This document shows, piece by piece, positions 1 through 6,060 of a stretch of DNA of 8,387 nt. The stretch's first letter is position 1. Every line of letters starts with the position of its first letter. Under the pieces are notes generated by a model. It made no database searches and had not been told where the DNA came from. It saw nothing but the letters and a program-made list of their open reading frames with translations. Position numbers and translations under genes: made by a program. The stretch comes from Alcaligenaceae bacterium (GTDB lineage: Bacteria > Pseudomonadota > Gammaproteobacteria > Burkholderiales > Burkholderiaceae_B), in NCBI GenBank assembly GCA_012512545.1, contig JAAZDZ010000325.1:1-8387 (forward strand), written 5' to 3'.

Positions 1-701
1 CCAATGGCCTGGGCTACAACGTGACCCGGGTGCGGGAAATCATGGGGGAAGACGCCAATCTGGGCAGCTGGGACATGCTTTTCAAGCCCGAAAACGCCGA
101 AAAGCTGCGGGCTTGCGGGATTTCCATGCTGGATGAGGCCGCGCAGGTGTTTCCGGCGGCATTGCATTACCTGGGCAAAGATCCCAACAGCGAAAACATT
201 GCCGATTACCGCGAAGCACTTGAACTGCTGAAAAGCATCCGGCCTTATATCCGCCAGTTCAGTTCCTCGGGCTATATCGACGAGCTCGCCGCAGGCGATC
301 TGTGCATGGTGTACGGGTTTTCGGGCGATGTCATGATTGCCGGGGCGCGCGCCCGCGAGGCCAGCCGCAGTTACAAGATCGACTACTACATTCCCGATGG
401 CGGGGCACCAGTATGGTTTGACACCATGGCCATTCCCAAAGACGCCCGCAACGTCGATGCCGCCCACGCCTTCATCAATTACATTGAAACGCCTGAAGTG
501 CATGCGGCCATCACCAACACCATGTTCTATCCCAATGCGAACAGGGAAGCCCGCAAGCACGTGATCAAGGACGTGGCCGACAACCCCATGATCTACCCTG
601 ATGAAAACGTCACCCGCACGCTGTTCGTGATCAAGCCGCAGTCTTTGCGTCTGCAGCGCGATCTGAGCCGCATGTGGAACGAACTCAAGACGGGCCGCTG
701 A
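1..701 (+). CDS. potF: Polyamine (putrescine-type) ABC transporter substrate-binding protein, C-terminal part, 5' truncated by window
   Basis: This is the periplasmic receptor that captures putrescine or a related polyamine and delivers it to the PotGHI importer. The frame is open from base 3, where it reads NGLGYN, a conserved PotD/PotF segment. No start codon is in the window, so the N-terminus and signal peptide are missing. About 232 residues are visible, against about 370 for E. coli PotF. PotF-like features include the block WDMLFKPENAEKL, the LGKDPNS segment, GFSGD at bases 315-329 (E. coli GWAGD, carrying a ligand-contacting Asp), WFD at about 414-422 (E. coli FFD, also with a ligand-contacting Asp), FYPNAN, and a Lys/Arg-rich end like that of PotF. 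potG starts 4 bp after the stop. The family assignment is firm. Putrescine as the ligand, rather than spermidine or another amine, is inference, because the N-terminal half of the binding pocket is not visible. Confidence 0.93.
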   Translation, partial: NGLGYNVTRVREIMGEDANLGSWDMLFKPENAEKLRACGISMLDEAAQVFPAALHYLGKDPNSENIADYREALELLKSIRPYIRQFSSSGYIDELAAGDLCMVYGFSGDVMIAGARAREASRSYKIDYYIPDGGAPVWFDTMAIPKDARNVDAAHAFINYIETPEVHAAITNTMFYPNANREARKHVIKDVADNPMIYPDENVTRTLFVIKPQSLRLQRDLSRMWNELKTGR

Positions 702-705
702 GCAC

Positions 706-1833
706 ATGAGCCAGAATCCTTCGGCAGCTCCCTGGTCGGGAGCCGCGGACGCTTTTGTCCGCGTAGAGGATGTCGTCAAGATCTATGGCGATGTCGTGGC
801 GGTTCAATCGGTCAGTCTGGCGGTGGAAAGGCAGGAAATCTTCGCTCTTCTGGGCAGCTCGGGCTGCGGGAAATCCACCTTGCTGCGCATGCTGGCCGGC
901 TTTGAGGAAGCGACTTCCGGGCGCATTTTTCTCGATAACGAAGACATCACCGTTCTGCCGCCTTACAAGCGGCCGGTCAACATGATGTTCCAGTCATACG
1001 CGCTTTTCCCCCATATGACGGTCGAGGCCAATGTGGCGTTCGGCCTGAAGCAGGAAGGGGTGCCGCGCAACGAAATCCATGGTCGTGTCTACGAAGCCCT
1101 GGATCTCGTGCAGATGGGTGCTTATGCGCGGCGCAAACCTGCCCAGCTTTCGGGCGGCCAGCAGCAGCGCGTGGCTTTGGCCCGCAGTCTGGTCAAGCGC
1201 CCCAAGCTGCTGTTGCTCGACGAGCCCATGTCGGCGCTGGACAAGCAGATCCGCCAGAACACCCAGATTGAGCTGGTGAAAATCCTCGACAAGGTGGGCG
1301 TGACCTGCATCATGGTGACGCACGATCAGGAAGAAGCCATGACGATGGCGCACCGTATGGCGGTCATGTCCGAAGGGCAGATCGTGCAGTGCGGCGCGCC
1401 GCAGGAAGTCTACGACTTCCCCAACTCCCGTTTCGTTGCGGGTTTTGTGGGGTCTACCAACCTGTTCAGCGGCGTGATCTCCGTTGACGAGGCTGATCAC
1501 GTGCAGATCGAAAGCGAACAGCTCAGCCGCCCGCTGTATGTGGATCATGGCGTCAGCGAGCCCTTGGGCATGGAAGTGCATGTGTCCATCCGGCCCGAGC
1601 GCATCCGCGTGCACCGCGAACAGCCCGAAGGCGACTTCAACTGGAGCCATGGGATGGTCAGCCATATGGCCTGGATGGGCAGCTATGCGCGTTATCAGAT
1701 CCGCCTGGATTCCGGCATGCAGGTCGAAGCTTCGGTGCCGCGTCTGGCCATGGCGCAAAACGATGCTCCGGCCCTGGGCGAAGAAGTCTATATCGACTGG
1801 TCTGATGACAGCGCCACGGTTCTGACATCATGA
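706..1833 (+). CDS. potG: Polyamine ABC transporter ATP-binding protein
   Basis: This 375-residue cytoplasmic ATPase powers polyamine import with PotF, PotH and PotI. The nucleotide-binding domain is complete: Walker [10 protein letters not shown] (residues 50-58), Q-loop Gln96 within [10 protein letters not shown], signature LSGGQQQR (148-155), Walker B LLLLDEP (168-174), D-loop SALD (176-179) and H-loop His206. Residues from about 285 to 370 form the C-terminal TOBE-type regulatory domain usual in the PotA/PotG/MalK group. Its length matches E. coli PotG (377). The ATG lies 4 bp after the potF stop and has only a weak Shine-Dalgarno, so coupling to potF translation is likely. Its stop overlaps the potH start in an ATGA. 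PotA, the spermidine-system ATPase, has the same architecture. The order binding protein-ATPase-permease-permease is that of potFGHI rather than potABCD. Confidence 0.95.
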   Translation: MSQNPSAAPWSGAADAFVRVEDVVKIYGDVVAVQSVSLAVERQEIFALLGSSGCGKSTLLRMLAGFEEATSGRIFLDNEDITVLPPYKRPVNMMFQSYALFPHMTVEANVAFGLKQEGVPRNEIHGRVYEALDLVQMGAYARRKPAQLSGGQQQRVALARSLVKRPKLLLLDEPMSALDKQIRQNTQIELVKILDKVGVTCIMVTHDQEEAMTMAHRMAVMSEGQIVQCGAPQEVYDFPNSRFVAGFVGSTNLFSGVISVDEADHVQIESEQLSRPLYVDHGVSEPLGMEVHVSIRPERIRVHREQPEGDFNWSHGMVSHMAWMGSYARYQIRLDSGMQVEASVPRLAMAQNDAPALGEEVYIDWSDDSATVLTS

Positions 1834-2756
1834 AGACCATGCGCTTTCTGAGCAAGCCTGTGGCCTGGCGGCGCATTTTCACGATTGCGCCGCCATTTGT
1901 CTGGCTGGTGCTGTTTCTGCTGCTGCCCTTTCTGCTGGTGCTGAAAATCAGTTTCGCTGATCTGCAGTTCGGCATTCCGCCGTACACGGCATTGGTTGAG
2001 TTCACGGATTACACGCTCAATGTGGTGCTGAATCTGCGCGGTTATGCGCTGCTTTTCAGTGACAGCCTGTACATTGCCACCTATCTGCATAGCGTGAAAA
2101 TGGCCGCTGTCACCACGGTGTGCTGCGTGCTTATCGGCTATCCCATGGCGTATTACATTGCGCGCTCCGAACCCTCCACGCGCAATCTGCTGCTGATCGG
2201 CGTGATTCTGCCTTTCTGGACTTCGCTGCTTTTGCGTGTGTATGCCTGGATCGGCATTTTGCGTAACGATGGTTTGCTGAACAACCTGCTGATGGGCCTG
2301 GGCTTTATCGACCAGCCGCTGGAAATCTACCGCACCGATCTGGCGGTATATATAGGGCTGGTCTACGCTTATCTGCCGTTTTTCATTCTGCCGCTTTATG
2401 CCAATCTGGTGAAGCTTGACGTGCGGCTGCTGGAAGCGGCTTACGATCTGGGCGCGCGGCCATGGCGGGCGTTTGTGTCAGTTACGCTGCCGATGTCCAT
2501 GCCAGGAGTCATCGCTGGTTCCATGCTGGTGTTCATTCCTTCGGTGGGGGAATTCGTCATCCCGGAAATGCTGGGCGGCGCCGACACCCTGATGATAGGC
2601 CGGGTCATGTGGACGGAATTCTTCAATAACAGCGACTGGCCCATGGCAGCTGCCGTAACCTGCGTCATGGTATTGCTGCTGCTGGTGCCGCTGGTGCTGT
2701 TCCAGTACGGTCAGACGCGCCAGCTGGCACTGCGGGGAGGGCGTCGCAATGGCTAA
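1830..2756 (+). CDS. potH: Polyamine ABC transporter permease, first subunit
   Basis: This inner-membrane permease (308 residues) pairs with PotI to form the translocation channel. Six hydrophobic segments are evident at about residues 17-42, 90-112, 118-142, 172-192, 223-245 and 272-293. The EAA loop that docks onto the ATPase is at 202-221 (EAAYDLGARP then TLP), matching the E-A-A-x3-G ... L-P pattern of BPD_transp_1 permeases. The motif YIARSEP after the second segment and the insertion between the first two segments are typical of PotH/PotB. It starts inside the potG stop (ATGA at 1830-1833). No clear Shine-Dalgarno precedes it, so ribosomes ending potG probably reinitiate here. The potH label over potB rests on operon order. 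Confidence 0.93.
   Translation: MKTMRFLSKPVAWRRIFTIAPPFVWLVLFLLLPFLLVLKISFADLQFGIPPYTALVEFTDYTLNVVLNLRGYALLFSDSLYIATYLHSVKMAAVTTVCCVLIGYPMAYYIARSEPSTRNLLLIGVILPFWTSLLLRVYAWIGILRNDGLLNNLLMGLGFIDQPLEIYRTDLAVYIGLVYAYLPFFILPLYANLVKLDVRLLEAAYDLGARPWRAFVSVTLPMSMPGVIAGSMLVFIPSVGEFVIPEMLGGADTLMIGRVMWTEFFNNSDWPMAAAVTCVMVLLLLVPLVLFQYGQTRQLALRGGRRNG
2734..2740 (+). promoter_or_regulatory. Shine-Dalgarno of potI, inside potH
   Basis: GGGGAGG lies within the last codons of potH, 8 nt before ATG 2749. It supports that start despite the 8-bp overlap. potG and potH lack such a strong site, so potI may be translated relatively independently. Confidence 0.7.
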
Positions 2757-3555
2757 GCCGGATTCCCGCCTGCGGGCCCTGGTGCTGGGGCTGGGTTACG
2801 CATTTCTGTACGGGCCGATTCTGGTGCTGATGGTCCTGTCGTTCAATGATTCGGCCATGATGACCACCTGGACGGGTTTTTCGCTGCGTTGGTATCACGA
2901 ACTCTTCAACGACCGGGCCTTGCTTGAAGCCGCCCGGCTTTCGTTGCTGATCGCCGCCTTCACGGCCACGGCGGCGGTGGTGGTGGGCACCTGGGCAGGC
3001 TATGTGCTGGCGCGTATGGGCCGCTTTCGCGGCTTTGCGCTGTTTGTCGGGCTGGCCAGTGCGCCGCTGGTCATACCGGAAGTGGTGCTGGGCATTTCCC
3101 TGCTGCTGATGTTCGTCGAACTGAGCGATCTGATGGGTTGGGAAGGCAGTAACGGCGCTTTCACCATCTGGGTGGGCCATGTCATTTTGAGCATGGCCTA
3201 CGTGTCGGTCATTATTCAGTCGCGTGTGCGCGATCTCGACCGATCTCTGGAAGAGGCCGCGCTCGATCTTGGCGCCACACCGGTCAAGGTGTTCTTCCAG
3301 GTGGTTCTGCCGCTGATCGCGCCCGCCCTGGTGGCAGCCTGGTTGCTGGCGTTCACTTTGTCGCTCGACGATGTCGTGATTGCCTCATTCCTGACCGGGC
3401 CGGGCTACACCACTTTGCCGCTGGAGGTCTTTTCGCGCGTGCGGTTGGGGCTTAAGCCTGAAATCAACGCGCTGGCCACTATTTTCATGCTGCTGGTCGC
3501 TGTTTTTGTGGTGATCGCGCATCGCGTTCAGAATCGGAAAGGAGCATCATCATGA
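2749..3555 (+). CDS. potI: Polyamine ABC transporter permease, second subunit
   Basis: This is the second inner-membrane permease (268 residues; the PotI/PotC family is 264-281). It opens with a short polar N-terminus and a first membrane segment at about 11-33 (YGPILVLMVLSFN, near-invariant in PotC/PotI). Further segments lie at about 62-88, 99-122, 140-158, 190-205 and 240-258. The EAA loop is at 168-188 (EEAALDLGATP then VLP). SLDDVVIASFLTGPG (205-219) and TLPLEVFSRVR (222-232) are family signatures. It overlaps potH by 8 bp and has a strong Shine-Dalgarno (GGGGAGG, 2734-2740) 8 nt before the ATG, so it can be initiated independently. Its own stop overlaps the next gene in an ATGA. Confidence 0.94.
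   Translation: MAKPDSRLRALVLGLGYAFLYGPILVLMVLSFNDSAMMTTWTGFSLRWYHELFNDRALLEAARLSLLIAAFTATAAVVVGTWAGYVLARMGRFRGFALFVGLASAPLVIPEVVLGISLLLMFVELSDLMGWEGSNGAFTIWVGHVILSMAYVSVIIQSRVRDLDRSLEEAALDLGATPVKVFFQVVLPLIAPALVAAWLLAFTLSLDDVVIASFLTGPGYTTLPLEVFSRVRLGLKPEINALATIFMLLVAVFVVIAHRVQNRKGASS
3538..3544 (+). promoter_or_regulatory. Shine-Dalgarno of the ArsC/Spx-like gene, inside potI
   Basis: AAAGGAG sits 7 nt before ATG 3552, within the last codons of potI. This near-ideal site fixes the start of the small thiol protein at the ATGA overlap and shows that it is a planned member of the transporter transcript. Confidence 0.75.
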
Positions 3556-3911
3556 CTACGCCCACGCTTTACGGGCTCACCAAGTGTTCGACCTGTGTCA
3601 AGGCAAGAAACTGGCTGCGTGAACGCGGCGTGGAAGCCGGGTTCGTCGATTACCGCGATCATCCCCTGCCAGCCAGTGATCTGGTGAAATGGAGTGGCGA
3701 ACTCGGGGGCTGGGAGAAGCTCGTCAACCGTGCCTCCATGACCTGGCGCAATCTGCCTGAAGATCGCAAGGCGGCCGCTTCCGATGAGCAATGGCTGGCC
3801 TTGATTGCCGAATTTCCCGCCCTGGTGCGCCGCCCTCTGGCCACCTGGCCCGATGGCACCGTCACGGTGGGCTTTACCGAAAAAAAATACCTGGACCGCC
3901 TGGGCCAATGA
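3552..3911 (+). CDS. Spx/ArsC/YffB-family thioredoxin-fold protein (often annotated arsenate reductase-like)
   Basis: This is a small cytoplasmic protein of 119 residues in the ArsC/Spx superfamily. The N-terminus reads LYGLTKCSTCVKARNWL, the beta-alpha start of the thioredoxin fold, with a redox CXXC at Cys12-Ser-Thr-Cys15. Later comes the family motif VRRP (residues 92-95), corresponding to the I/V-K/R-R-P segment that positions the active site in YffB and Spx-like proteins. True arsenate reductases of the ArsC type use a single catalytic Cys and extra arginines. The CXXC and short length fit YffB/Spx/MgsR better. Members have been annotated as arsenate reductase, glutathione-dependent reductase or RNA-polymerase-binding regulator, and the sequence alone does not choose. 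No arsenic-resistance gene is nearby. It is coupled to potI by an ATGA overlap and is followed 45 bp later by rpiA. Its physiological function is unknown. Confidence 0.88.
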   Translation: MTTPTLYGLTKCSTCVKARNWLRERGVEAGFVDYRDHPLPASDLVKWSGELGGWEKLVNRASMTWRNLPEDRKAAASDEQWLALIAEFPALVRRPLATWPDGTVTVGFTEKKYLDRLGQ

Positions 3912-3944
3912 GCCCGGACATAGAACAGTCGCAGTTGACCGCAT

Positions 3945-3950
3945 AAAGGA
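3945..3950 (+). promoter_or_regulatory. Shine-Dalgarno of rpiA
   Basis: AAAGGA ends 6 nt before ATG 3957 and supports that start. The 45-bp gap between the thiol-protein gene and rpiA shows no hairpin or paired -35/-10 that I can support, so rpiA is probably read through from upstream. Confidence 0.65.
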
Positions 3951-3956
3951 TTTTTC

Positions 3957-4655
3957 ATGCTTACTCAAGATGAACTCAAGCGTAATGTGGCCCAGGCCGC
4001 CGCGGAATATGCGCTGACATGTCTGAGCCCGGATTCCGTGCTTGGAGTCGGAACGGGCTCAACGGTCGATTGCTTCATTGATGTCATTGCCCCACACCGC
4101 GACCGCTTCCGCGCCGCGGTTTCCAGCTCTGAGCGCAGCACCCGGCGCCTGCGCGATCTCGGCATCAAGGTGGTAGATCTCAACGAAGTCCAGGACATGC
4201 CTTTATATGTGGATGGCGCTGATGAAATCGACCCCGGAATGAGCATGATGAAGGGCGGCGGCGGGGCGCTGACCCGCGAGAAAATCGTCGCATCGGTGGC
4301 CCGGCGCTTTGTGTGCATTGTGGATGAGTCCAAACAGGTCGATACCCTGGGCGCTTTCCCTTTGCCCGTTGAGGTCATTCCCATGGCGCGCGAAGCGGTC
4401 GCCAGGCGGCTGCGCCAGCTGGGTGGCGAACCACAGCTGCGTCAGGGGTTTGTGACCGACAATGGTTGCGAAATCCTTGATGTTGCCGGGCTGCGCATCG
4501 CAGCGCCTGCCGCGCTGGAAGCGCAGATCAACGATATTCCGGGCGTGGTGTGTTGCGGCCTGTTTGCGATTTCGGGCGCAGATCTCGCTTTGGTCTCCTC
4601 GCAGCAGGGCGTGCGCCGCATCGAACGCCCGGGCGCTGCCATTCAAGACACATAA
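3957..4655 (+). CDS. rpiA: Ribose-5-phosphate isomerase A
   Basis: RpiA interconverts ribose 5-phosphate and ribulose 5-phosphate in the cytoplasmic non-oxidative pentose phosphate pathway, feeding nucleotide synthesis. The product is 232 residues (E. coli 219). The N-terminus [13 protein letters not shown] aligns with E. coli TQDELKKAVGWAA, which fixes the start. The phosphate-binding loop GVGTGSTV is at 30-37 and SSERST at 57-62. The active-site stretch YVDGADEID (84-92) carries Asp86 and Asp89, corresponding to E. coli Asp81 and Asp84. [11 protein letters not shown] (99-109) carries Lys99 and the probable general base Glu108 (E. coli Lys94 and Glu103). All expected catalytic residues are present. 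It lies at the end of the polyamine-transport block in the same orientation, with no obvious metabolic link to it. Confidence 0.97.
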   Translation: MLTQDELKRNVAQAAAEYALTCLSPDSVLGVGTGSTVDCFIDVIAPHRDRFRAAVSSSERSTRRLRDLGIKVVDLNEVQDMPLYVDGADEIDPGMSMMKGGGGALTREKIVASVARRFVCIVDESKQVDTLGAFPLPVEVIPMAREAVARRLRQLGGEPQLRQGFVTDNGCEILDVAGLRIAAPAALEAQINDIPGVVCCGLFAISGADLALVSSQQGVRRIERPGAAIQDT

Positions 4656-4665
4656 GCGTCATAAT
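4636..4665 (+). promoter_or_regulatory. Weak sigma-70-like promoter candidate for phoU
   Basis: CTGCCA (4636-4641, 4 of 6 matches to TTGACA) and CATAAT (4660-4665, 5 of 6 to TATAAT) are separated by 18 bp at the end of rpiA. They would start a transcript near 4672, about 70 nt before phoU. No Pho box is evident. The match is modest and could be chance. Confidence 0.3.
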
Positions 4666-4741
4666 TAGGTGCTACCCTTACACATCCATTCGCTGGGCTG
4701 TCCAGTATGGGTTCTTATCCTATTCGCGATCAAAGAGTGTT

Positions 4742-5551
4742 ATGACCGAGCATACCAACAGGCAGTTTTCCGCCGACCTCGAAGCTGTGCGTTCCCAGTT
4801 CCTGGAAATGGGCGGTGTGGTAGAAACCATGATTCAGGATGCCGTTGAGGCGCTGCAGACGGGCGATCTTACCCTGGTTGAACAGGTGCGCGAACACGAG
4901 CGCATCGTCAATCAGCATGAAGTCGAGATCGACGAGCGCATCGGCTTGCTGATTGCCCGCCATCAGCCAACGGCGGTCGATTTGCGCACTCTGCTGTCAG
5001 TGTCCAAAATGCTGACCGACATGGAGCGTTGTGGCGACGAAGCGGAAAAAATCGCCAAAGTGGCGCGCCGTCTGCACGAAGCCAATTCCCTTTACGAACC
5101 GGTGGTCGAATTGCGCCACATGGCTCGCGACGTCGCTCTGATGATCCGCGACATGCTCGACAGCTTTGCGCGCCATGACCCGGTTGCCGCCGCCAAGGTG
5201 GTGCGCAACGACAAGGAAGTCGATAAAGAATGGAAGGCGGCCCTGCGTCACATGGTCACCTACATGATTGAAGACCCACGCGGCATTTCCAAGTCGATTG
5301 AGCTCGTATTCATTGCGCGCGCGCTTGAGCGCATCGGCGACCACGCCAAAAACATGGCCGAACGCGTCATTTACATGGTGCGTGGCGACGACGTGCGGCA
5401 CACGGGCCTGAAATACACCGAACGCGCGGCCCGCGGAGAACTGGATGATTCCGAATCCGGCATTATCGGTTCCATTGCCGCTGCGGGTGGGGCGACAGAA
5501 AGCGACGCTTCCGCAGCCAGCGCCAAGAGCGATAGCTCCACCAATTCCTGA
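4742..5551 (+). CDS. phoU: Phosphate-specific transport system accessory protein PhoU
   Basis: PhoU is a cytoplasmic peripheral protein that restrains Pst phosphate uptake and damps PhoR/PhoB signalling when phosphate is ample. The 269-residue product has two tandem three-helix PhoU domains. Each carries the metal-cluster motif: DMERCGDEAEKIA at about 93-105 and ALERIGDHAKNMAE at about 194-207. Other family landmarks are RHQPTAVDLR (73-82), TYMIEDPR (173-180) and VRGDDVRH (213-220). ATG 4742 was chosen because FSADLEAVRSQFLEMGG then aligns with E. coli FNAELESIRTQVMTMGG. An AAAGAG ribosome site (4732-4737) lies 4 nt upstream. After about residue 225 the protein carries a Ser/Ala/Asp-rich tail that makes it about 28 residues longer than E. 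coli PhoU (241). No pstSCAB or phoBR gene is in the window. It converges with yggX. Confidence 0.96.
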   Translation: MTEHTNRQFSADLEAVRSQFLEMGGVVETMIQDAVEALQTGDLTLVEQVREHERIVNQHEVEIDERIGLLIARHQPTAVDLRTLLSVSKMLTDMERCGDEAEKIAKVARRLHEANSLYEPVVELRHMARDVALMIRDMLDSFARHDPVAAAKVVRNDKEVDKEWKAALRHMVTYMIEDPRGISKSIELVFIARALERIGDHAKNMAERVIYMVRGDDVRHTGLKYTERAARGELDDSESGIIGSIAAAGGATESDASAASAKSDSSTNS

Positions 5552-5611
5552 GCCTGCTCAGGCGCTCACCGCTTCCCGCCCGCGCTGCCGGGTGGGGGCA
5601 GGCATGGAAAA

Positions 5612-5652
5612 ACAACCGGCGCATCGTGCAACCGCCACGATGCGCCGGTTGT
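5612..5652. terminator. Rho-independent terminator between convergent phoU and yggX
   Basis: A perfect 17-bp stem (5612-5628 with 5636-5652) closes a 7-nt loop. On the minus strand the stem ends in a run of five T (complement of A 5608-5612), starting 8 nt after the yggX stop, which makes a strong intrinsic terminator for argA-yggX. On the plus strand the stem is followed by the T-rich stretch CGTTGTATTTATT, so it may also stop the phoU transcript about 60 nt after its stop codon. The 5552-5611 stretch before it holds only a weaker GC-rich inverted repeat (5575-5581 with 5590-5596, one G-U pair) and no T run. Confidence 0.85.
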
Positions 5653-5660
5653 CGTTGTAT

Positions 5661-5936
5661 TTATTCCGCTGAAGGCGGCACGTAGCCCTGGGCTTCGATA
5701 TCGCGGTCTTCAAACAGATAGCTTTCCATCTGCTGCGCCAGATATTTCCGTGCGCGGGCATCGGCCAGGTTCAGGCGGTTTTCGTTGACCAGCCGGGTCT
5801 GGATGTCGATCCAGTCGGCCCAGGCTTGTTTGGAGACTTCCCGCCAGATGCGGACGCCCAGGTCGCCAGGGTAGGGGGGGTATTCCAGCCCTTCGGCCTC
5901 GCGTTTGAGCTTGACGCAGTTGACCATGCGAGTCAT
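5661..5936 (-). CDS. yggX: Probable Fe(II)-trafficking / oxidative damage protection protein YggX
   Basis: This is a small cytoplasmic protein (91 residues, the same as E. coli YggX) linked to iron handling and protection of Fe-S clusters against superoxide. Family landmarks are Cys7, KREAEG (11-16), PYPGDLG (21-27), SKQAWADW (35-42), NENRLN (51-56) and ESYLFE (71-76) with a QGYVPP end. A GTG three codons upstream (5943-5945) could extend it, but ATG 5936 is preferred. From there the protein aligns with E. coli MSRTIFC without gaps, and the ribosome site AAAGGTG sits at the right distance. It lies 124 bp downstream of argA on the same strand and ends just before the terminator. Cotranscription with argA is likely. 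A separate promoter cannot be excluded (TACAAT at 6014-6009 has no matching -35). Confidence 0.95.
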   Translation of the reverse strand: MTRMVNCVKLKREAEGLEYPPYPGDLGVRIWREVSKQAWADWIDIQTRLVNENRLNLADARARKYLAQQMESYLFEDRDIEAQGYVPPSAE

Positions 5937-5942
5937 GCAGTA

Positions 5943-5949
5943 CACCTTT
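5943..5949 (-). promoter_or_regulatory. Shine-Dalgarno deciding the yggX start
   Basis: On the minus strand AAAGGTG is followed by 6 nt and then ATG 5936. This site would itself contain the alternative GTG start at 5945, which therefore has no ribosome site and is disfavoured. Confidence 0.65.
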
Positions 5950-6013
5950 GATCAGTGAGAATGAGACAAGCCACGGCGCGACGGGCGCGCCATGGCGCTG
6001 TGAGGCGTATTGT

Positions 6014-6053
6014 AGCGCTCCCGCCCGGCGCAGGCGGGGCGCTGCCGGGCGGG
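6014..6053 (-). other. GC-rich competing stem-loops between argA and yggX
   Basis: Two mutually exclusive hairpins begin 8 nt after the argA stop. The first is a perfect 10-bp stem, 6020-6029 with 6044-6053, around a 14-nt loop. The second is an 11-bp stem, 6014-6025 with 6033-6043, containing one bulged base at 6019 and a 7-nt loop. They share 6020-6025. On the minus strand no T run follows (the next bases are TACAATACGCC), so this is not a standard terminator. mRNA 3'-end protection, pausing or simple high-GC coincidence are all possible. Confidence 0.5.
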
Positions 6054-6060
6054 CTGCGGC

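Noticed and set aside
994..1758. 254-codon open frame on the minus strand opposite potG
   Set aside because: It is a His/Asp/Leu-rich mirror of potG codons with no family resemblance. The potG ATPase motifs prove the other strand.
3552..3911. Arsenate reductase as a functional call
   Set aside because: The CXXC and VRRP pattern suits the YffB/Spx group and no ars genes are nearby, so only the superfamily is claimed.
3935..3940. TTGACC as a -35 box for rpiA
   Set aside because: It matches 5 of 6 bases, but the -10 position falls inside the rpiA coding region (TGCTTA) and does not match.
4698..4716. Possible Pho box (CTGTCC... then a second half) before phoU
   Set aside because: The first half resembles CTGTCAT but the second repeat (GGGTTCT) matches at only about 3 of 7 positions, which is too weak to support.
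4550..4741. Upstream extension of phoU in the same frame
   Set aside because: The extra residues overlap rpiA in another frame and do not resemble PhoU. Alignment with E. coli PhoU starts at ATG 4742.
5987..5998. 12-bp palindrome GCGCCATGGCGC
   Set aside because: It is perfect but short and made of common GC-rich words. Nothing ties it to a regulator or attachment site.
6009..6014. TACAAT on the minus strand as a -10 for yggX
   Set aside because: No -35-like hexamer lies 16-18 bp upstream, where the sequence is the GC hairpin. I left it as a remark only.
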